Positions 41,031 to 49,219 are shown, counted from the stretch's first letter. The stretch: DNA of 64,000 bases from JACVRW01 sp963825345 (GCA_963825345.1 CAWGSQ010000006.1:186001-250000), one strand, 5' to 3'. Program-made: numbers and translations. The notes: generated by a model from the letters alone, not told the origin.

Positions 41031-41798
41031 TTGAATCGGCTTGGGATAGCGGGCAGCGGGGCGATCGCGTGCGGGCTGGCCCGCGCCGCGGGCGGGTCCC
41101 ATGAGGTGGTCCTATGGGCCCGCAGCGAGGGTTCCAAGGACCGCGCGTGCGCCCGTGTGGAGGACGCGGCGACCGTTGTGACCGAGCTCTCGGAGCTCGC
41201 CGGCTGCCCAGTCGTGGTCGAGGCGATCAGCGAGGACGTGGAGACGAAGCGCGGCCTCTACGGGCAGCTCGCCGAGGTGCTCGACGCGGACGCCGTGCTT
41301 GCCACCACCACTTCGTCGCTCTCAGTTTCGGAGCTTGCGGAGGCCAGCGGACGGCCGGACCGCTTCGGCGCCCTCCACGTGTTCAACCCGGTCGACAGGA
41401 TGAAGCTCGTGGAGCTGTCGTTCCCGGACTCGGCGTCCGAGGACACGAGGGAGCGGCTGCACCAGCTCTGCGAGGCGCTCGACAAGACGGCGGTCGAGGT
41501 TCCCGACGCCGCCGGCTTCGTCGTGAACAAGCTGCTGTTCCCATACCTCTTCGACGCCGTGCGCCTCCTCGAGCGCGATGGGCTCGCTCCCGACGCCATC
41601 GACACCTGCATGAAGCTGGGCGCCGGCCACCCGATGGGGCCGCTCGGGCTGCTCGACTTCGTCGGGCTCGACGTGGCCGCGGCGATCGGAGAGTCGATCG
41701 GTGCGGAGGTGCCCGACCGGGTGCGCGAGCTGATCGCCGAGGGCAAGCTCGGCCGCAAGGCGGGCCAGGGCTTCTACGAGTACCCGCCGAAAAACTAA
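41031..41798 (+). CDS. 3-hydroxyacyl-CoA dehydrogenase
   Basis: 255 residues from TTG 41031, preceded by GGAAAGAG; no ATG or GTG fits. Rossmann start LGIAGSGAIACGLARAAG, then VVEAISEDVETKRGLYGQL, LATTTSSLSVSELAE, GALHVFNPVDRMKLVELSF (His-Asn-Pro catalytic region), and C-terminal NKLLFPYLFDAVRLLERDG, GHPMGPLGLLDFVGLDVA, GRKAGQGFYEYP. It oxidises 3-hydroxyacyl-CoA with NAD. It is about 30 residues shorter than usual, the loss being in the Rossmann half. It shares a divergent promoter and palindrome with the thiolase gene. Confidence 0.92.
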   Translation: MNRLGIAGSGAIACGLARAAGGSHEVVLWARSEGSKDRACARVEDAATVVTELSELAGCPVVVEAISEDVETKRGLYGQLAEVLDADAVLATTTSSLSVSELAEASGRPDRFGALHVFNPVDRMKLVELSFPDSASEDTRERLHQLCEALDKTAVEVPDAAGFVVNKLLFPYLFDAVRLLERDGLAPDAIDTCMKLGAGHPMGPLGLLDFVGLDVAAAIGESIGAEVPDRVRELIAEGKLGRKAGQGFYEYPPKN

Positions 41799-42094
41799 GC
41801 CGGCGGCTTCTCGCGCTTCACGAGCGCGGTCTTGCGCGCGGCGCGGCGCCTCGTCGGCGGGGCGGGCGGCATTCCCGCGGTGAGGTCCCAGACCACGTCG
41901 GCCTCGCCGATCCCCTGCTTCTCCGCCAACTCGGACACGCGGTCCCACGGAAGCGTGGCATCGGGCAGGTCGTCCCAGCGGCTCAGCTCCAGTGCCTCGA
42001 GCGCGGCGGCCAGAGCGGGTCCTTTCTCGTCCTGTTCCTGGACCAGCGCCCGCAGAGCATCGCGCTGGGAATCGCTCAGCTTCACACACCACAT
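41795..42094 (-). CDS. Hypothetical basic-tailed small protein
   Basis: 99 residues from ATG 42094 with GGAGGAGG upstream. It opens MWCVKLSDSQRDALRALVQEQDEKGP, continues as an acidic helix with SRWDDLPDATLPWDRVSELAEKQG, and ends in a basic tail APPTRRRAARKTALVKREK. There is no signal or membrane segment. The order suggests a small cytoplasmic or nucleic-acid-binding protein, but no family is recognised. The stop overlaps that of the 3-hydroxyacyl-CoA dehydrogenase by four bases (CTAA 41795-41798). Confidence 0.55.
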   Translation of the reverse strand: MWCVKLSDSQRDALRALVQEQDEKGPALAAALEALELSRWDDLPDATLPWDRVSELAEKQGIGEADVVWDLTAGMPPAPPTRRRAARKTALVKREKPPA

Positions 42095-42170
42095 ACCGGG
42101 GAGACCTCCTCCTCCGAGAAGCACTCTTGAAGCGAAGCTAGTCCCCCTCCCGGACGGACCTGTGAACGAC

Positions 42171-42198
42171 GAGGGGCGGCCCGCAGGCCGCCCCTCGC
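42171..42198 (-). terminator. Strong stem-loop after the M28 peptidase gene
   Basis: Perfect 12-base stem CGAGGGGCGGCC / GGCCGCCCCTCG with a 4-base loop, 20 bases past the peptidase stop (42219, minus strand). It would terminate the peptidase transcript; no T run follows. Confidence 0.75.
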
Positions 42199-42218
42199 AG
42201 AATGCGCCTTGGGTTCGC

Positions 42219-43775
42219 TCAGCGAACGCGGAACGGGCCCTGGTACTTCAGCGCCTTCGTGCGCCGCTGCTTGCCCGCCTTGGCCTTGGACGCCTTCGCG
42301 CCCTGGGCCTGCGTGACCGGGCTCTTCGACCGCGCGAGCGTCCAGCCCGCGTGAGCCGCCGCATCTGACATCTCGTCAAGCGCGGTGTGGCTCAGGTTGA
42401 AGAACGTGTCGCACGCCTGGTGGTAGCAGGGATCGAACGCCAGGCCGGCCACTCCGCCGTACTTGGCCTCCTGCTCCGCCGACTTGATGCCCTCCGCACC
42501 GGTGAACAGGCCACCTGCCGCGACGCCGTTGGCGATGAACGCTCCATAGTCGGAGCGGCCGTCGAATGCGGTCGGCTCATACTCGAGCCCCTGGCTCTCG
42601 AAGTAGCGGTTGAACAGCCCTTCGATCTGGCCGGAGCCCTGCGGGGCGCCGCCGGGCGGCGGTGCCGAGTCGGACAGGTCGCCGTCATAGACGAACCGCG
42701 CGAAGTTGGGCGAACCGACCATGTCGTAGTTCAGGTTCGCCTCGATCTCGCTGATCTTGCCGTTGGCGACGAGCTGGTTGACGTACGCCGTCGAGCCCAC
42801 CAGACCGGCCTCCTCAGCGCCCCAGAACGCGAAGCGCATCCGGTTGCGTGGCTTGTCACGGAGCTTCGCGACCTGCTCGGCCATCTCGATGAGCGTCGAC
42901 GAGCCCGAGCCGTTGTCGTTGATTCCCGGGCCCTCCTGGACCGAGTCGAGGTGCGCGCCGAGCACGATCGTGCGGTCGGGATCGCCCCGCCGCGAGTCGG
43001 CGATCACGTTGTACTGCTGGATCGGGGTCGTGGTTGCGTCGACGACGATGTGGAGCGTGACCGGGCCGGACTGGGCCTGGCTGTAGATCTCCTCACCGAC
43101 GTCGTTGCTGATCATCGCAGCGGGGATCGTCATGCCCTGCGGCGCGGTGATGAACAGCGGATCCTCACGGCCCTCGAAGCCGTCGTTGAAGATCAGCGCG
43201 GCTCCAGCGCCCTCGTCCAGCGCGTTCTGGTACTTCTGGGTGAACGGGCAGGTACCGCGCTGCATCAGCGCGATCGCGCCATCCGGCATGCCGGCAAAGT
43301 CAGCCGGATCACACCCGCTCGTCGAGGTGCCTGGCCCGTCGGGTGGTGGCACGACCGTGTTGCCCGCGACGAAAACCGGCCCGGTTGCCTCACCGCCGGC
43401 CGAGAACTGCGAGACGATGTAGTCGGTGTCCTCAACCCAGACCTCCGGGCTCGGGCTCGTGCGCTCGAGCGTCGACGGGCCGTTCTTCTCCCACTGCGCA
43501 AAGTCGAACGGGGCGAGTGACACCTTGTAGCCGGCGCGGCGCAGCCGGTTCGAGACGTACTCGACCGATGCGTCGTAGCCGGGGAAAGTCGCTGCTCGGT
43601 TCCCACCGTTTGCAATTGCGATGTCCTGGAACGCCCGCTCGTGCTCGAGAATGCCATCGAGGGTCACTCCGCGGCGCAGCTCGCGGGTGTTCACCTTGTC
43701 GATGGCCGAGGCCACGGGAGCGAGAAGCAGGGCAGCCGCCAACGCGACGACCACCGTGGTCAGGCCCTTCCTCAT
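42219..43775 (-). CDS. Secreted M28-family metallopeptidase with PA domain
   Basis: 518 residues from ATG 43775, ribosome site GGGGG. Sec signal (MRKGLTTVVVALAAALLLAPVASA). The PA insertion is about 130-250 (GAIALMQRGTCPFTQKYQNALDEGAGAALIFND). The zinc aminopeptidase domain follows with ligands in GAHLDSVQEGPGINDNGSG (His, Asp), FWGAEEAGLVGS (Glu-Glu), NYDMVGSPN (Asp) and FDPCYHQACDT (His). M28 enzymes remove N-terminal amino acids from peptides outside the cell. The Lys-rich tail (KASKAKAGKQRRTKALK) may hold it in the wall. The 150-base leader contains a strong hairpin. Confidence 0.93.
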   Translation of the reverse strand: MRKGLTTVVVALAAALLLAPVASAIDKVNTRELRRGVTLDGILEHERAFQDIAIANGGNRAATFPGYDASVEYVSNRLRRAGYKVSLAPFDFAQWEKNGPSTLERTSPSPEVWVEDTDYIVSQFSAGGEATGPVFVAGNTVVPPPDGPGTSTSGCDPADFAGMPDGAIALMQRGTCPFTQKYQNALDEGAGAALIFNDGFEGREDPLFITAPQGMTIPAAMISNDVGEEIYSQAQSGPVTLHIVVDATTTPIQQYNVIADSRRGDPDRTIVLGAHLDSVQEGPGINDNGSGSSTLIEMAEQVAKLRDKPRNRMRFAFWGAEEAGLVGSTAYVNQLVANGKISEIEANLNYDMVGSPNFARFVYDGDLSDSAPPPGGAPQGSGQIEGLFNRYFESQGLEYEPTAFDGRSDYGAFIANGVAAGGLFTGAEGIKSAEQEAKYGGVAGLAFDPCYHQACDTFFNLSHTALDEMSDAAAHAGWTLARSKSPVTQAQGAKASKAKAGKQRRTKALKYQGPFRVR

Positions 43776-43800
43776 GAGTCCCCCTTTGTGGGTGGCTTGG

Positions 43801-43830
43801 GCGCCTGCCGACCTTCTGGGTCGGCGGCGC
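43801..43830 (-). promoter_or_regulatory. Structured 5' leader hairpin of the M28 peptidase gene
   Basis: Stem of 12 base pairs with one bulged T: GCGCC-T-GCCGACC / GGTCGGC-GGCGC around TTCTG, 26 to 55 bases before the peptidase ATG (minus strand). The whole 150-base gap 43776-43926 looks structured and holds no open frame. It may be an attenuator or riboswitch expression platform; I could not match it to a known riboswitch class. Confidence 0.4.
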
Positions 43831-43926
43831 GGTCTCCAGCGGCCCGCGGGATCTCCGGGACCACCTGCTCGCGGCCTACCCGGTTCGTTCAGGACGTAAC
43901 GCTGCCGCGCCCGGCGACCGTCAGCT

Positions 43927-45315
43927 CTAGTTGAGGTCGCGGCGCTCCGCGTCCTGCGGAGCCTGGGCGGCCTGCTCGACCGGGCGCATGGTGCCCTCGC
44001 GGGGGCCGTCCTCGCCGCGGGCGTGGTGGTCGCGGATGCGCACGGCCTCCACGCGGTTCTCGCGCACGGCCTCGACGCGCAGCGAGTAGCCGTTCACGTT
44101 CACCATGTCGCCGCGCTTCGGAAGGCGTCCGAGCTCGCCGAACACGAAGCCGCCCACCGAGTTGTAGGCGTCCGAGTCCACCGGCAGGTCGAGCCCGTAG
44201 TCGGCCAGGTCCGTGATCGGCACGTGGCCTCGCACCCACCAGTCGCCGTTCGTGAGCTGCCGCACGCCTGCCACGGCGGGGTCTGTCTCGTCGGCGATCT
44301 CGCCCACGACCTCCTCGATGATGTCCTCGACGGTCACGATGCCCGCGGTGCGGCCGTACTCGTCCACCACCACGGCCATCGACGCGCGCTCGCGCTGAAG
44401 GTCTGCGAGCAGGTCGTCGAGCGGCTTCGTCTCGGGCACGATCAGGGCCGGCTTCACGCTGCTCTCTATGGACGCCCCTGGACCCTCGGTCATCACCTTT
44501 CGCGCGAGCGAGTTCACGTGCACGACGCCCTTGATGCGGTCGGTGTTGCCGTCCTCGGTCACCACGAGCCGCGTGTGACCCGAGTCGACGGCCCGCTTCA
44601 GGGCCGCCTCGGCGCCCTCGGACGCGTCGACGGTGACCACCGCCGGGATCGGCGTCATCACCTGACGCGCCTGTTGCTCGTGCAGGTGGAAGACGCCCGA
44701 CAGCATCCCGGCCTCGCCGGGGTCGAGCTTGCCGGTGAAAGCGCTGCGCGCGATGATCAGCTTCAGGTCCTCGGAGGAGCTGACGTCCTCGAACTCGGCG
44801 CGAGCGTCGACGCCCACGAGGCGCAGGATCCAGTTCGACGCCGTGTTCAGCAGCCAGATCAGCGGGTTGAAGACGCTGCGAAACAACTCGAGCGGCCGCG
44901 CCACGCGCAGGGCCGTGGCCTCGGGGTTAACGATCGAGTAGATCTTCGGCACCTGCTCGCCGAAGGTGATGTGCAGCGCGGTGGTAATCAGGTAGGCGAT
45001 GCCGAGCGAGATCGCAAGCGAGGCGCCGTGCGAGATCGTCGAGCCGAAGACGTCCTCGAACAGGCTCGCGATCGCGGGCTCGCCGAGGAAGCCGATGCCC
45101 AGCGAGGTCATCGTGATGCCGAGCTGGCAGGCCGACAGGTACTCGTCGATGCGATCGATCTGCTTGAGCACGAGCGCGGCGCCGCGGCGCCCGTCGTCGC
45201 GGAGCTGCTCGACGCGACCCTGCGACGCGCGCACGAGCGCGAACTCCGCGGCTACGAAGAGTCCGTTCAGGCCGACCAGAACGGCAACGCCGAATAAGAG
45301 CAGGAGCTGGGTCAT
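43927..45315 (-). CDS. CNNM/CorC-type membrane protein (hemolysin C family)
   Basis: 462 residues from ATG 45315. N-terminal DUF21 with four membrane segments (LLLLFGVAVLVGLNGLFVAAEFALVRAS, YLSACQLGITMTSLGIGFLGEPA, ISLGIAYLITTALHITFGEQVPKIYS), then a CBS pair (IPAVVTVDASEGAEAALKRAVDSGHTRLVVTEDG; ERASMAVVVDEYGRTAGIVTVEDIIEEVVGEI) and the CorC_HlyC domain (DWWVRGHVPITDL, SVGGFVFGELGRLPKRGD). Relatives are Mg2+ (or Co2+) transporters and export factors gated by nucleotide at the CBS pair. The 101-base leader has a small hairpin. Confidence 0.93.
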   Translation of the reverse strand: MTQLLLLFGVAVLVGLNGLFVAAEFALVRASQGRVEQLRDDGRRGAALVLKQIDRIDEYLSACQLGITMTSLGIGFLGEPAIASLFEDVFGSTISHGASLAISLGIAYLITTALHITFGEQVPKIYSIVNPEATALRVARPLELFRSVFNPLIWLLNTASNWILRLVGVDARAEFEDVSSSEDLKLIIARSAFTGKLDPGEAGMLSGVFHLHEQQARQVMTPIPAVVTVDASEGAEAALKRAVDSGHTRLVVTEDGNTDRIKGVVHVNSLARKVMTEGPGASIESSVKPALIVPETKPLDDLLADLQRERASMAVVVDEYGRTAGIVTVEDIIEEVVGEIADETDPAVAGVRQLTNGDWWVRGHVPITDLADYGLDLPVDSDAYNSVGGFVFGELGRLPKRGDMVNVNGYSLRVEAVRENRVEAVRIRDHHARGEDGPREGTMRPVEQAAQAPQDAERRDLN

Positions 45316-45339
45316 CTCAGACCGCAGTCCTGGGGGGCC

Positions 45340-45355
45340 AGGGCTTGGAAGCCCT
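45340..45355 (-). promoter_or_regulatory. Leader hairpin before the CNNM/CorC gene
   Basis: AGGGCTT-GG-AAGCCCT: perfect 7-base arms, 25 bases upstream of the start (minus strand). Since the gene product probably moves divalent cations, an ion-sensing leader is possible, but the sequence does not match the M-box or yybP-ykoY consensus that I remember. Confidence 0.35.
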
Positions 45356-45416
45356 TTCTCTGCCTACTTCGAGGGGGATCGTCGTCGCTCATGCGGTGAC
45401 GCGGCGAGTGTAGCGG

Positions 45417-45695
45417 CTAGCCGAGCGCATCAATGCGGCGCGCGAGCTCGAAATCACCCTCGGTGAGCCCGCCCTCGCTGTGCGTGCTGATGGTCACCGT
45501 GACCGTCTTCCAGGAGATCTCGAGGTCGGGGTGATGGTTCATCTCCTCGGCCTCCGGCGTGAGCCGGTTCACGAACTCGACAGAGCCCTTGAAGTCGCCG
45601 TTGTCGAACTGCTTCACGATCGCGTCGCCGGAGCGCTCCCAGCCCTCCAGGCCGGCGCGCCGCTCCTCGATCTCCTCGTCGCTCAGACGTGCCAT
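45417..45695 (-). CDS. 4a-hydroxytetrahydrobiopterin dehydratase (pterin carbinolamine dehydratase)
   Basis: 92 residues from ATG 45695. It matches the PCD/DCoH family closely: LSDEEIEERRAGLEGWERSGDAIVKQF, then VNRLTPEAEEMNHHPDLEISWKTVTVTISTHSEGGLTEGDF. The EEMNHHPD histidines are the catalytic ones. The enzyme regenerates dihydropterin after aromatic amino acid hydroxylation, and some members act on molybdopterin. No hydroxylase gene is in the window. It diverges from the BtuF-like gene with only ten bases between starts. Confidence 0.93.
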   Translation of the reverse strand: MARLSDEEIEERRAGLEGWERSGDAIVKQFDNGDFKGSVEFVNRLTPEAEEMNHHPDLEISWKTVTVTISTHSEGGLTEGDFELARRIDALG

Positions 45696-45705
45696 CCTCG
45701 TCTCC

Positions 45706-46602
45706 GTGCGTATCGCCTCACTCGTACCGTCCGCGACCGAGATGCTCTTCGCACTCGGCCTCGGCGACCGCGTCGCCGCGGTCACACACGAGTGTGACTA
45801 CCCGCCCGGCGCGGAACAACTCCCCCACCTCACCCGCAGCGTGATTCCCGACGGCCTGCCCGCCGCCGAGATCGACGCCGCGGTGCGCGAGCGCACGGCA
45901 CGCGGCGAGTCGCTGTACGAGCTCGACGAGGCCACGCTCGAGGAGCTCGGCGTGGACCTGATCGTGACTCAGGCGGTATGCGAGGTGTGCGCCGTTTCGT
46001 TCGACGACGTGCGCGCGGTGGCCGAGCGGCTGCCCACCCAGCCGCAGGTGATCTCGCTCGACCCGTCCACGCTCGGAGAGGTGCTGGCCGACGTGCCGCG
46101 GCTCGCGGAGGCGGCCGGCGCCGAGGACGCAGGCGAGGAGCTCGCGGAGGACGCCGCCGCCCGGATCGAGGCGGTCGAAGGGGCCGTGAGGGACGCGCCG
46201 CGCCCGCGCGTGGCCGCCCTCGAGTGGCTCGACCCGATCTACATCGGCGGCCACTGGGTGCCGCAGATGATCGAGCTTGCCGGCGGCCTCGACGTGCTCG
46301 GCTCGCCCGGTGAGAAGTCGCGCACGGCGGAGTGGGCGGAGCTCGAGGCGCTCTCGCCGGAGGTCGTGGTCTCGATGCCGTGCGGCTACTACGCGGAGCA
46401 GGCCGCGGCGGAGACCATGAGGCAGCGCGAGCGGCTTGCCCCGCTCGGCGCGCGCGTGATCGCGGTCGACGCGGCGGCGTACTTCTCGCGCCCGGGACCA
46501 CGCCTCGTGGAGGGCGTGGAGCTGCTCGGCCACCTGCTGCATCCCGAGCTGGTGCCGGCGCCGCCCACGCGGCGCTCGATCGAGCTGGACCTCTCGCCCT
46601 AG
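45706..46602 (+). CDS. BtuF-like cobalamin/siderophore-binding-fold protein
   Basis: 298 residues from GTG 45706. The fold is that of periplasmic binding protein type III: RIASLVPSATEMLFALGLGDRVAAVTHECDYPP, LEELGVDLIVTQAVCEVCAVSFDDV, IYIGGHWVPQMIELAGGLDVLGSPGEKS, and a C-terminal helix. There is no signal peptide or lipobox, as in the cytoplasmic cobalamin-binding group often annotated from actinobacteria. The TQAVCEVC Cys pair may bind metal or corrin. No ABC transporter subunits are nearby, so a scavenging or chaperone role is more likely than import. Confidence 0.85.
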   Translation: MRIASLVPSATEMLFALGLGDRVAAVTHECDYPPGAEQLPHLTRSVIPDGLPAAEIDAAVRERTARGESLYELDEATLEELGVDLIVTQAVCEVCAVSFDDVRAVAERLPTQPQVISLDPSTLGEVLADVPRLAEAAGAEDAGEELAEDAAARIEAVEGAVRDAPRPRVAALEWLDPIYIGGHWVPQMIELAGGLDVLGSPGEKSRTAEWAELEALSPEVVVSMPCGYYAEQAAAETMRQRERLAPLGARVIAVDAAAYFSRPGPRLVEGVELLGHLLHPELVPAPPTRRSIELDLSP

Positions 46603-46608
46603 GAGGGT

Positions 46609-46623
46609 TCGGCGAAACGCCGA
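46609..46623. terminator. Weak stem-loop between convergent genes
   Basis: TCGGCG-AAA-CGCCGA: 6-base arms and 3-base loop, seven bases after the BtuF-like stop. It has no T tract; it may serve the plus-strand gene or the minus-strand rhomboid operon ending at 46657. Confidence 0.35.
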
Positions 46624-46656
46624 GCGATCAGCGCTGGCCCTCATAGCTGCTGTTCT

Positions 46657-47457
46657 CTAGCCCGAGATCACTATCGAGCCGACGACGGCCGCGGCGCCGA
46701 TCGCCATGCACGCAATCGACGTGACGATGTCCGGAAGCCGCATCCGCTCGCGCAGCTCGAGGAGCAGCAGCGCGGTCACGGTGCCGCCAACGAGCCCACC
46801 GATGTGCCCGCCCACGGAGATGTTCGGGATCGTGAACGTGATCAGCAGGTTGAGGCCGATCCAGATCCCCAGGCCGCTCTCCATCAGGCTGAAGCCGCGG
46901 TTGCGCGCGACCACCGCGGCGGCGCCCATAAGCCCGAACACCGCGCCCGAAGCGCCCACCGTGAGGCTGTCGGGCGACAGCAGCAGCGCGCCGAACGAGC
47001 CGCACAGAAGCGACACGAAGTAGACGAGCCCGAAGCGCCACTTGCCGAGCGCGGGCTCGATCATCGTGCCGAGGATCCAGAGCGCGAGCATGTTCGTGAG
47101 CAGGTGAAAGGGGCCGGCGTGGAGGAAGCCGGCCGTGAGCAGGCGCCAGTACTCGCCGTCCGCGATGGTGGCCTGCGAGACCCCGCCGTCGTCTGTGAGC
47201 GAGCTGCTGTCCGCGCCCGCGCCTCCGCCGAGCAGCGAGCCGATCCCGACGATCACGTTGATTCCGATCAGGACGTACGTGAGCACCGGATCGCCCGTGA
47301 GCGTGCTCATCGTCTTGACCTTCGTGCTCTGCCGGGCGCACTCGGGGCAGCGCATCCCGACGGGCGTGGACGTCATGCAGTCCGGGCAGATGGGCCGCTC
47401 GCAGTTCGAGCAGCGCACGCCGGTCTCGCGCTTCGGGTGGCGGTAGCAGACCTCCAT
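46657..47457 (-). CDS. Rhomboid intramembrane serine protease with N-terminal zinc finger
   Basis: 266 residues from ATG 47457. N-terminal B-box-like zinc finger: CYRHPKRETGVRCSNCERPICPDCM and RCPECARQ. Six membrane segments follow. Rhomboid motifs: YWRLLTAGFLHAGPFHLLTNMLALW (His/Asn), catalytic Ser in LTVGASGAVFGLMGA, and His in ISVGGHIGGLVGG. Rhomboids cleave transmembrane substrates in the lipid bilayer. It is the last gene of an operon with an ECF sigma factor and its membrane-spanning anti-sigma factor (19-base gap), so the anti-sigma may be its substrate; this is inference. Confidence 0.93.
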   Translation of the reverse strand: MEVCYRHPKRETGVRCSNCERPICPDCMTSTPVGMRCPECARQSTKVKTMSTLTGDPVLTYVLIGINVIVGIGSLLGGGAGADSSSLTDDGGVSQATIADGEYWRLLTAGFLHAGPFHLLTNMLALWILGTMIEPALGKWRFGLVYFVSLLCGSFGALLLSPDSLTVGASGAVFGLMGAAAVVARNRGFSLMESGLGIWIGLNLLITFTIPNISVGGHIGGLVGGTVTALLLLELRERMRLPDIVTSIACMAIGAAAVVGSIVISG

Positions 47458-47476
47458 CAGTCGGAGGCCACCCTAG

Positions 47477-48124
47477 CTACAGCGGCACGCTCACAATCGG
47501 TTCTTCACTTGGCACCTGGGCGCCGCCGCGCGCCTCGCGCGTGACGTACACGCCGTCCGCGTCGTCCACGTTCGAGAGGTCCACCGCCCCGCGCCCATCA
47601 GGGCCGACCTCAAAGGTCCGGGCGGGAAGCATGCGGTCGCCGTGCTGGAGCCAGACCTGGTAGACCCGCGTCCCGCCGAGGCTCGGCATGTCGTGCAGGC
47701 GGAGCGTTGCGTCGTCGTCCGAGATGCGCAGGTTGCCGCCCGCGCTCGGCATCGCCCTATCGACCGTCGCTGCGACGGTGCGGCTCTCGTCTCCGCCGAG
47801 CTGCGCGACGCCAAAGCCGACCACGAGCCCGAGCAGGAGCACGGCCGCCACGGCGAGCGGGCGGGTGAACCGGCGGCGCGGCAACTCGGTGACGCGCGCC
47901 TCGCGCTCGACCACCTCCATGAGCGATGCCTTCAGCCTGGCCGGCGGCTCGAACTGCTGGACCGACGCCGGCAGCGCATCTGCGGCGGGCCGCAGGCGCG
48001 CGAGCTCCTCCTGGCAGTCGCCGCAGCGCGCGAGGTGGCGCTCGAACGCCTGGCGCTCGAGGTCGTTGAGCGCGCCCAGAAGGTAGGCGCCGATGTCGTC
48101 CTGGTGGCGCGTGTGATCGGTCAT
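47477..48124 (-). CDS. Anti-sigma factor (RskA-like, zinc-binding)
   Basis: 215 residues from ATG 48124, overlapping the sigma gene stop by four bases. N-terminal anti-sigma domain with DIGAYLLGALNDLERQAFERHLARCGDCQEEL (the H-x3-C-x2-C zinc motif). One transmembrane helix follows (PLAVAAVLLLGLVVGFGVAQL, about 90-110) and an extracytoplasmic RskA domain (MPSLGGTRVYQVWLQHGDRMLPARTFEVGPDGRG). It should hold the cognate sigma factor at the membrane until cleaved or shifted by an external signal. Confidence 0.93.
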   Translation of the reverse strand: MTDHTRHQDDIGAYLLGALNDLERQAFERHLARCGDCQEELARLRPAADALPASVQQFEPPARLKASLMEVVEREARVTELPRRRFTRPLAVAAVLLLGLVVGFGVAQLGGDESRTVAATVDRAMPSAGGNLRISDDDATLRLHDMPSLGGTRVYQVWLQHGDRMLPARTFEVGPDGRGAVDLSNVDDADGVYVTREARGGAQVPSEEPIVSVPL

Positions 48125-48693
48125 ACCACGCCCTCCACTGTGAGCTCGTTGCGCATCTTCTCCAGGCCGAGCCGCATTCGGCCCTTCACGGTGCCGAGCG
48201 GCTCCTCGAGCAGCTTCGCGATCTCGCTCTGGGAGTAGCCGCCGAAGTAGGCGAGCTCGATCGCCTTGCGCTGCTCATCAGGCAAGCTGGTCAAGGCTCC
48301 CCTCACGCTCCGCGCCTCCTCGCGTCTCGCAACCTCCACGTCCGTCCGCTCGCGCGCCTCGTGACGCTCCTCCACCAGGTCGAGTGTCTCGCGCCCGCGA
48401 TCGTGGACGGTACTGCGCCGCAGCCCGTCGATGGCCCTGTTGTGGACGATCCCGAGCACCCATGTGCGCACGCTCCCGCGAGTCTTGTCGTAACGGAGGC
48501 GGCTTCGCCAGATCGACAGGAACGCCTCCTGGACCACGTCCTCGGCCGCTGCCTGCCTCCCGACCATCCGATAGGCGAGCGAAAACGCCGCTCCGCCGTG
48601 GCGGTCGTAGAGAAGCTCGAAGGCACGCGGTTCGCCCTGCTGGACGAGCTGCATGACCTCCTCGTCGGCGAGGTCGCGGATGTCATGTGGCAT
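48121..48693 (-). CDS. ECF RNA polymerase sigma factor (SigK/RskA-type)
   Basis: 190 residues from ATG 48693. Sigma-2 region: FELLYDRHGGAAFSLAYRMV, AAEDVVQEAFLSIWRSRLRYDKTRGSVRTWVLGIVHNRAIDGLRR. Sigma-4 region: ALTSLPDEQRKAIELAYFGGYSQSEIAKLLEEPLGTVKGRMRLGLEKM. It is followed by a zinc anti-sigma gene and a rhomboid gene in one operon. The upstream 94 bases contain a TGGAT-G-ATCCA dyad (48726-48736) but no clear ECF promoter. The DUF4383 gene diverges. Confidence 0.95.
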   Translation of the reverse strand: MPHDIRDLADEEVMQLVQQGEPRAFELLYDRHGGAAFSLAYRMVGRQAAAEDVVQEAFLSIWRSRLRYDKTRGSVRTWVLGIVHNRAIDGLRRSTVHDRGRETLDLVEERHEARERTDVEVARREEARSVRGALTSLPDEQRKAIELAYFGGYSQSEIAKLLEEPLGTVKGRMRLGLEKMRNELTVEGVV

Positions 48694-48787
48694 TCCCGGA
48701 TCTTCCTACGCGCAAGCCGGGCGATTGGATGATCCATCCGTGCGCCAAGTGCGAATCGGGTGAAAATCGCTCAATTGGAGGTTCCTC

Positions 48788-49219
48788 ATGGCAGATCGTT
48801 CACCCGCCCAGGTCTTTGCGCTCGTGATCGGCATCACGTTGGTTGCGACCGGGATCCTCGGCTTCTTCTACAGCGCAAGCTTCGGCACCGGTGACGGCAC
48901 GGAGCGCGACGCCGTGCTCGGCATCCTGGACGTGAACGCCTGGCACAACCTGTTCCACCTCGCGAGCGGCGTGATCGCACTCGCGGTGGCCGGCTCGTAC
49001 GGCGGGTCGCGCACCTTTGCACTCGCGTTCGGCGCGGTGTACCTGGTGGTCACGGTCCTCGGCTTCATCGCGGGCGACGGCGAGGAGATCCTCAACATCA
49101 TTCCCATCAACACCGAGGACAACTTCCTGCACCTGCTGCTTGCGATCGCGGGCCTCGGCGCGGGTCTCGCGACGCCGGCGCACGACCGTCTGACAGCTCG
49201 TCCGGCGGAAGCGGCCTAG
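48788..49219 (+). CDS. DUF4383 four-helix membrane protein
   Basis: 143 residues from ATG 48788, ribosome site GGAGG. DUF4383 signature: QVFALVIGITLVATGILGFFYSASF, LGILDVNAWHNLFHLASGVIALAVA, TFALAFGAVYLVVTVLGFIAG, and NFLHLLLAIAGLGAGLATP, forming four membrane helices with the conserved NxxH-x3-H region. Function unknown. It lies between two ECF sigma units transcribed away from it and against it, and shares CTAG (49216-49219) with the convergent 49216-49551 gene. Confidence 0.9.
   Translation: MADRSPAQVFALVIGITLVATGILGFFYSASFGTGDGTERDAVLGILDVNAWHNLFHLASGVIALAVAGSYGGSRTFALAFGAVYLVVTVLGFIAGDGEEILNIIPINTEDNFLHLLLAIAGLGAGLATPAHDRLTARPAEAA

Noticed and set aside
43776..43926. c-di-AMP (ydaO-type) riboswitch upstream of the peptidase
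   Set aside because: Context fits and ACCGGG-like pieces occur, but the conserved core sequences and their spacing were not found by eye; kept only as an unclassified structured leader.
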